This document shows positions 13,892-14,876 of a stretch of 14,876 bases of DNA, piece by piece. Made by a program: the position numbers and the translations under genes. Numbering within the stretch: the stretch's first letter is position 1; the number at the start of each line of letters is the position of its first letter. The DNA is taken from positions 1-14,876 of the forward strand of contig JAEZKN010000287.1 in NCBI GenBank assembly GCA_023415395.1. The letters run 5' to 3'. The notes under the pieces are model-generated. The model was not told the DNA's origin. It searched no databases and saw nothing but the letters and a program-made list of their open reading frames with translations. Source of the DNA: Actinomycetes bacterium (lineage in GTDB: Bacteria > Actinomycetota > Actinomycetes > Propionibacteriales > Nocardioidaceae).

Positions 13892-13920
13892 AGACTAGAA
13901 CACGTTCTCGTTTTCGTCTA
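13892..13920 (-). promoter_or_regulatory. fadD19 promoter, probably leaderless
   Basis: On the minus strand TAGACG (13920-13915) and TAGTCT (13897-13892) are 17 bp apart. The GTG start at 13885 lies exactly where transcription would begin, 7 nt after the -10, and there is no Shine-Dalgarno. The KstR-like palindrome fills most of the spacer. Confidence 0.55.
13894..13911. promoter_or_regulatory. KstR-like operator palindrome 2 (fadD19/echA19)
   Basis: ACTAGAACACGTTCTCGT is an inverted repeat with one mismatched pair around a central AC. Its TAGAACACGTTCT portion fits the KstR consensus TnnAACnnGTTnnA except at the last position. It lies in the shared spacer of two divergent, overlapping promoters, so one bound repressor would block both. 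The near-identical copy at 9994-10011 strengthens the assignment. No kstR gene is in the window. Confidence 0.8.
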
Positions 13921-13924
13921 GCAT
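13896..13924 (+). promoter_or_regulatory. echA19 promoter, leaderless or nearly so
   Basis: TAGAAC (13896-13901) and TAGCAT (13919-13924) are 17 bp apart. The ATG at 13933 begins 9 nt after the -10, leaving at most two or three untranslated bases and no Shine-Dalgarno. Its -35 overlaps the fadD19 -10 and its -10 overlaps the fadD19 -35. Confidence 0.55.
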
Positions 13925-13932
13925 CCCGAGAC

Positions 13933-14733
13933 ATGACCGACGCGACCGCGGAAGCGCCCCACTGCCTCGTCGAGCAGGACGGCCACAAGCTGATCGTCAC
14001 GATGAACCGGCCGGAGACGCGCAACGCCCTCTCCGGCGAGATGATGGCGATCATGGAGGAGGCCTGGGACCGGGTCAACGACGACGACTCCGTCCGGGTC
14101 TGCATCCTCACCGGGGCCGGCGGCTACTTCTGCGCGGGCATGGACCTCAAGGCCGCGACCAAGCGGTCGCCGGACGAGAGCTTCAGGTCCGGCTTCGACC
14201 CCTCGGTCATCAAGGGTCTGCTCAAGGGCTTCCGGCTGACCAAGCCGCTGATCGCGGCCGTCGAGGGTCCGGCGGTCGCCGGGGGCACCGAGATCCTGCA
14301 GGGCACCGACATCCGGGTCGCGGGCGAGTCGGCGAGGTTCGGGGTCGCCGAGGCGCGGTGGAGCCTCTATCCGATGGGCGGCTCCGCCGTACGCCTCCCC
14401 CGGCAGATCCCCTACACCGTCGCGCTCGACCTGCTGCTGACCGGCCGGCTCATCAAGGCGCCGGAGGCCAAGGAGATCGGTCTGGTCGGGCACGTCGTCC
14501 CCGACGGCCAGGCGCTGGCCAAGGCCCACGAGATCGCCGACCTGATCTGCGCCAACGGCCCGCTCGCCGTCCAGGCCATCCTCAAGACCGTCCGCGACTC
14601 CGAGGGCAGGCACGAGGACGACTGCTGGGCCGACGACGCGAAGGTCGGCATGGCCGTCTTCGCCTCCGAGGACGCCAAGGAGGGCCCCCGCGCCTTCGCC
14701 GAGAAGCGCACCCCCCAGTTCCAGGGCCGCTGA
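13933..14733 (+). CDS. echA19: EchA19-like steroid enoyl-CoA hydratase
   Basis: The 266-residue crotonase-fold protein should add water to a steroid side-chain enoyl-CoA during beta-oxidation. Oxyanion-hole segments are GGYFCAGMDLK (63-73) and EGPAVAGGTE (111-120). Glu120 and Glu140 stand at the two catalytic acid positions of true hydratases. Stretches such as LTKPLIAAVEGPAVAGGTEI, SLYPMGGSAVRL and the C-terminal DAKEGPRAFAEKRTPQFQGR are very close to mycobacterial EchA19 (Rv3516), a cholesterol side-chain enoyl-CoA hydratase. It is transcribed away from the fadD19-like gene across a 47-bp gap holding the operator. The ATG is chosen because it begins the family alignment and follows a -10 at leaderless spacing. 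Confidence 0.9.
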   Translation: MTDATAEAPHCLVEQDGHKLIVTMNRPETRNALSGEMMAIMEEAWDRVNDDDSVRVCILTGAGGYFCAGMDLKAATKRSPDESFRSGFDPSVIKGLLKGFRLTKPLIAAVEGPAVAGGTEILQGTDIRVAGESARFGVAEARWSLYPMGGSAVRLPRQIPYTVALDLLLTGRLIKAPEAKEIGLVGHVVPDGQALAKAHEIADLICANGPLAVQAILKTVRDSEGRHEDDCWADDAKVGMAVFASEDAKEGPRAFAEKRTPQFQGR

Positions 14734-14740
14734 CCTCGCC

Positions 14741-14876
14741 CGACTCGGCGCGTCTTGCCCGCCGAGGAGGCGCGAGTCAGCGCATCTTGCCCGCCGCGGA
14801 GGCCCGAGTCGGCGCGTCTTGCCCGCCCACGCGGACAAGTAGCGCCGACTCGGCGGTCCTAGGCGGACAAGTTGCG
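14741..14876. repeat. Array of 32-bp-spaced direct and inverted repeats, cut by window end
   Basis: Three direct units start at 14741, 14773 and 14805, each built on CGAGTCGGCGCGTCTTGCCC followed by GCC, with a few substitutions. Two inverted copies follow, GCGGACAAGTAGCGCCGACT from 14831 and a second starting GCGGAC at 14863, again 32 bp apart and continuing beyond the window. Direct and inverted copies can pair into long hairpins. The array begins 8 bp after the echA19 stop, so it could end transcription, or be a dispersed intergenic repeat family. No ORF is supported here. Confidence 0.75.

Noticed and set aside
11255..13921. Very long open frame (888 codons) on the plus strand opposite fadD19 and the flavoprotein gene
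   Set aside because: It is antisense to two clear enzyme genes, has repetitive low-complexity composition typical of high-GC shadow frames, and shows no recognisable domain.
14741..14876. Possible CRISPR array from the regular 32-bp spacing
   Set aside because: The units are contiguous with no unique spacers, repeats vary, and orientation switches; no cas gene is nearby.

Overview
The window is high-GC DNA with short intergenic gaps, GTG starts and 4- or 8-nt gene overlaps. Its first half follows the gene order of Mycobacterium tuberculosis Rv1822-Rv1828 (pgsA2, DUF881, sbp, DUF881, gcvH, garA, ftsR). This points to an actinobacterium. A Nocardioides-like (Propionibacteriales) host is my best guess, by inference only; no rRNA or tRNA gene is present to test it.

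Layout. (a) 1-183: the 5' end of a probable transposase on the minus strand, cut by the window edge, and a strong stem-loop downstream of ftsR. (b) 184-4645, minus strand: the conserved cluster read as pgsA2-like CDP-alcohol phosphatidyltransferase, DUF881, small basic protein, DUF881, gcvH, garA-like FHA protein and the MerR-type regulator FtsR. It combines envelope or division-associated membrane proteins with a central-carbon/nitrogen regulator (GarA) and a division-gene regulator (FtsR). garA has its own probable promoter, a leader hairpin and a nearby 11-bp tandem repeat. (c) 4662-7072, minus strand: two tandem CNNM/CBS (CorC/HlyC-like) membrane proteins that overlap by 4 nt and probably lead the same transcript. 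(d) 7292-9993, plus strand: a translationally coupled DUF1800-DUF1501 pair; only the DUF1501 partner has a visible Tat signal. (e) 9994-14733: a catabolic module that looks like sterol side-chain degradation. It holds an NAD(P)-binding dihydrodipicolinate-reductase-like oxidoreductase (plus), a nitronate monooxygenase-like flavoprotein and a FadD19-like steroid acyl-CoA ligase (both minus), and a divergent EchA19-like steroid enoyl-CoA hydratase (plus). (f) 14741-14876: an intergenic array of 32-bp-spaced repeats, three direct and at least two inverted, running off the window end.

The most informative non-coding signal is a pair of almost identical 18-bp palindromes, 17 of 18 bases the same, at 9994-10011 and 13894-13911. 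Their core AGAACACGTTCT fits the AACnnGTT core of operators bound by KstR, the TetR-family repressor of cholesterol catabolism. One site sits in a compact, overlapping divergent promoter between fadD19 and echA19, where both transcripts appear leaderless. The other sits just before the oxidoreductase gene. Together they suggest one regulon that includes two genes (oxidoreductase and flavoprotein) not normally assigned to sterol side-chain chemistry.
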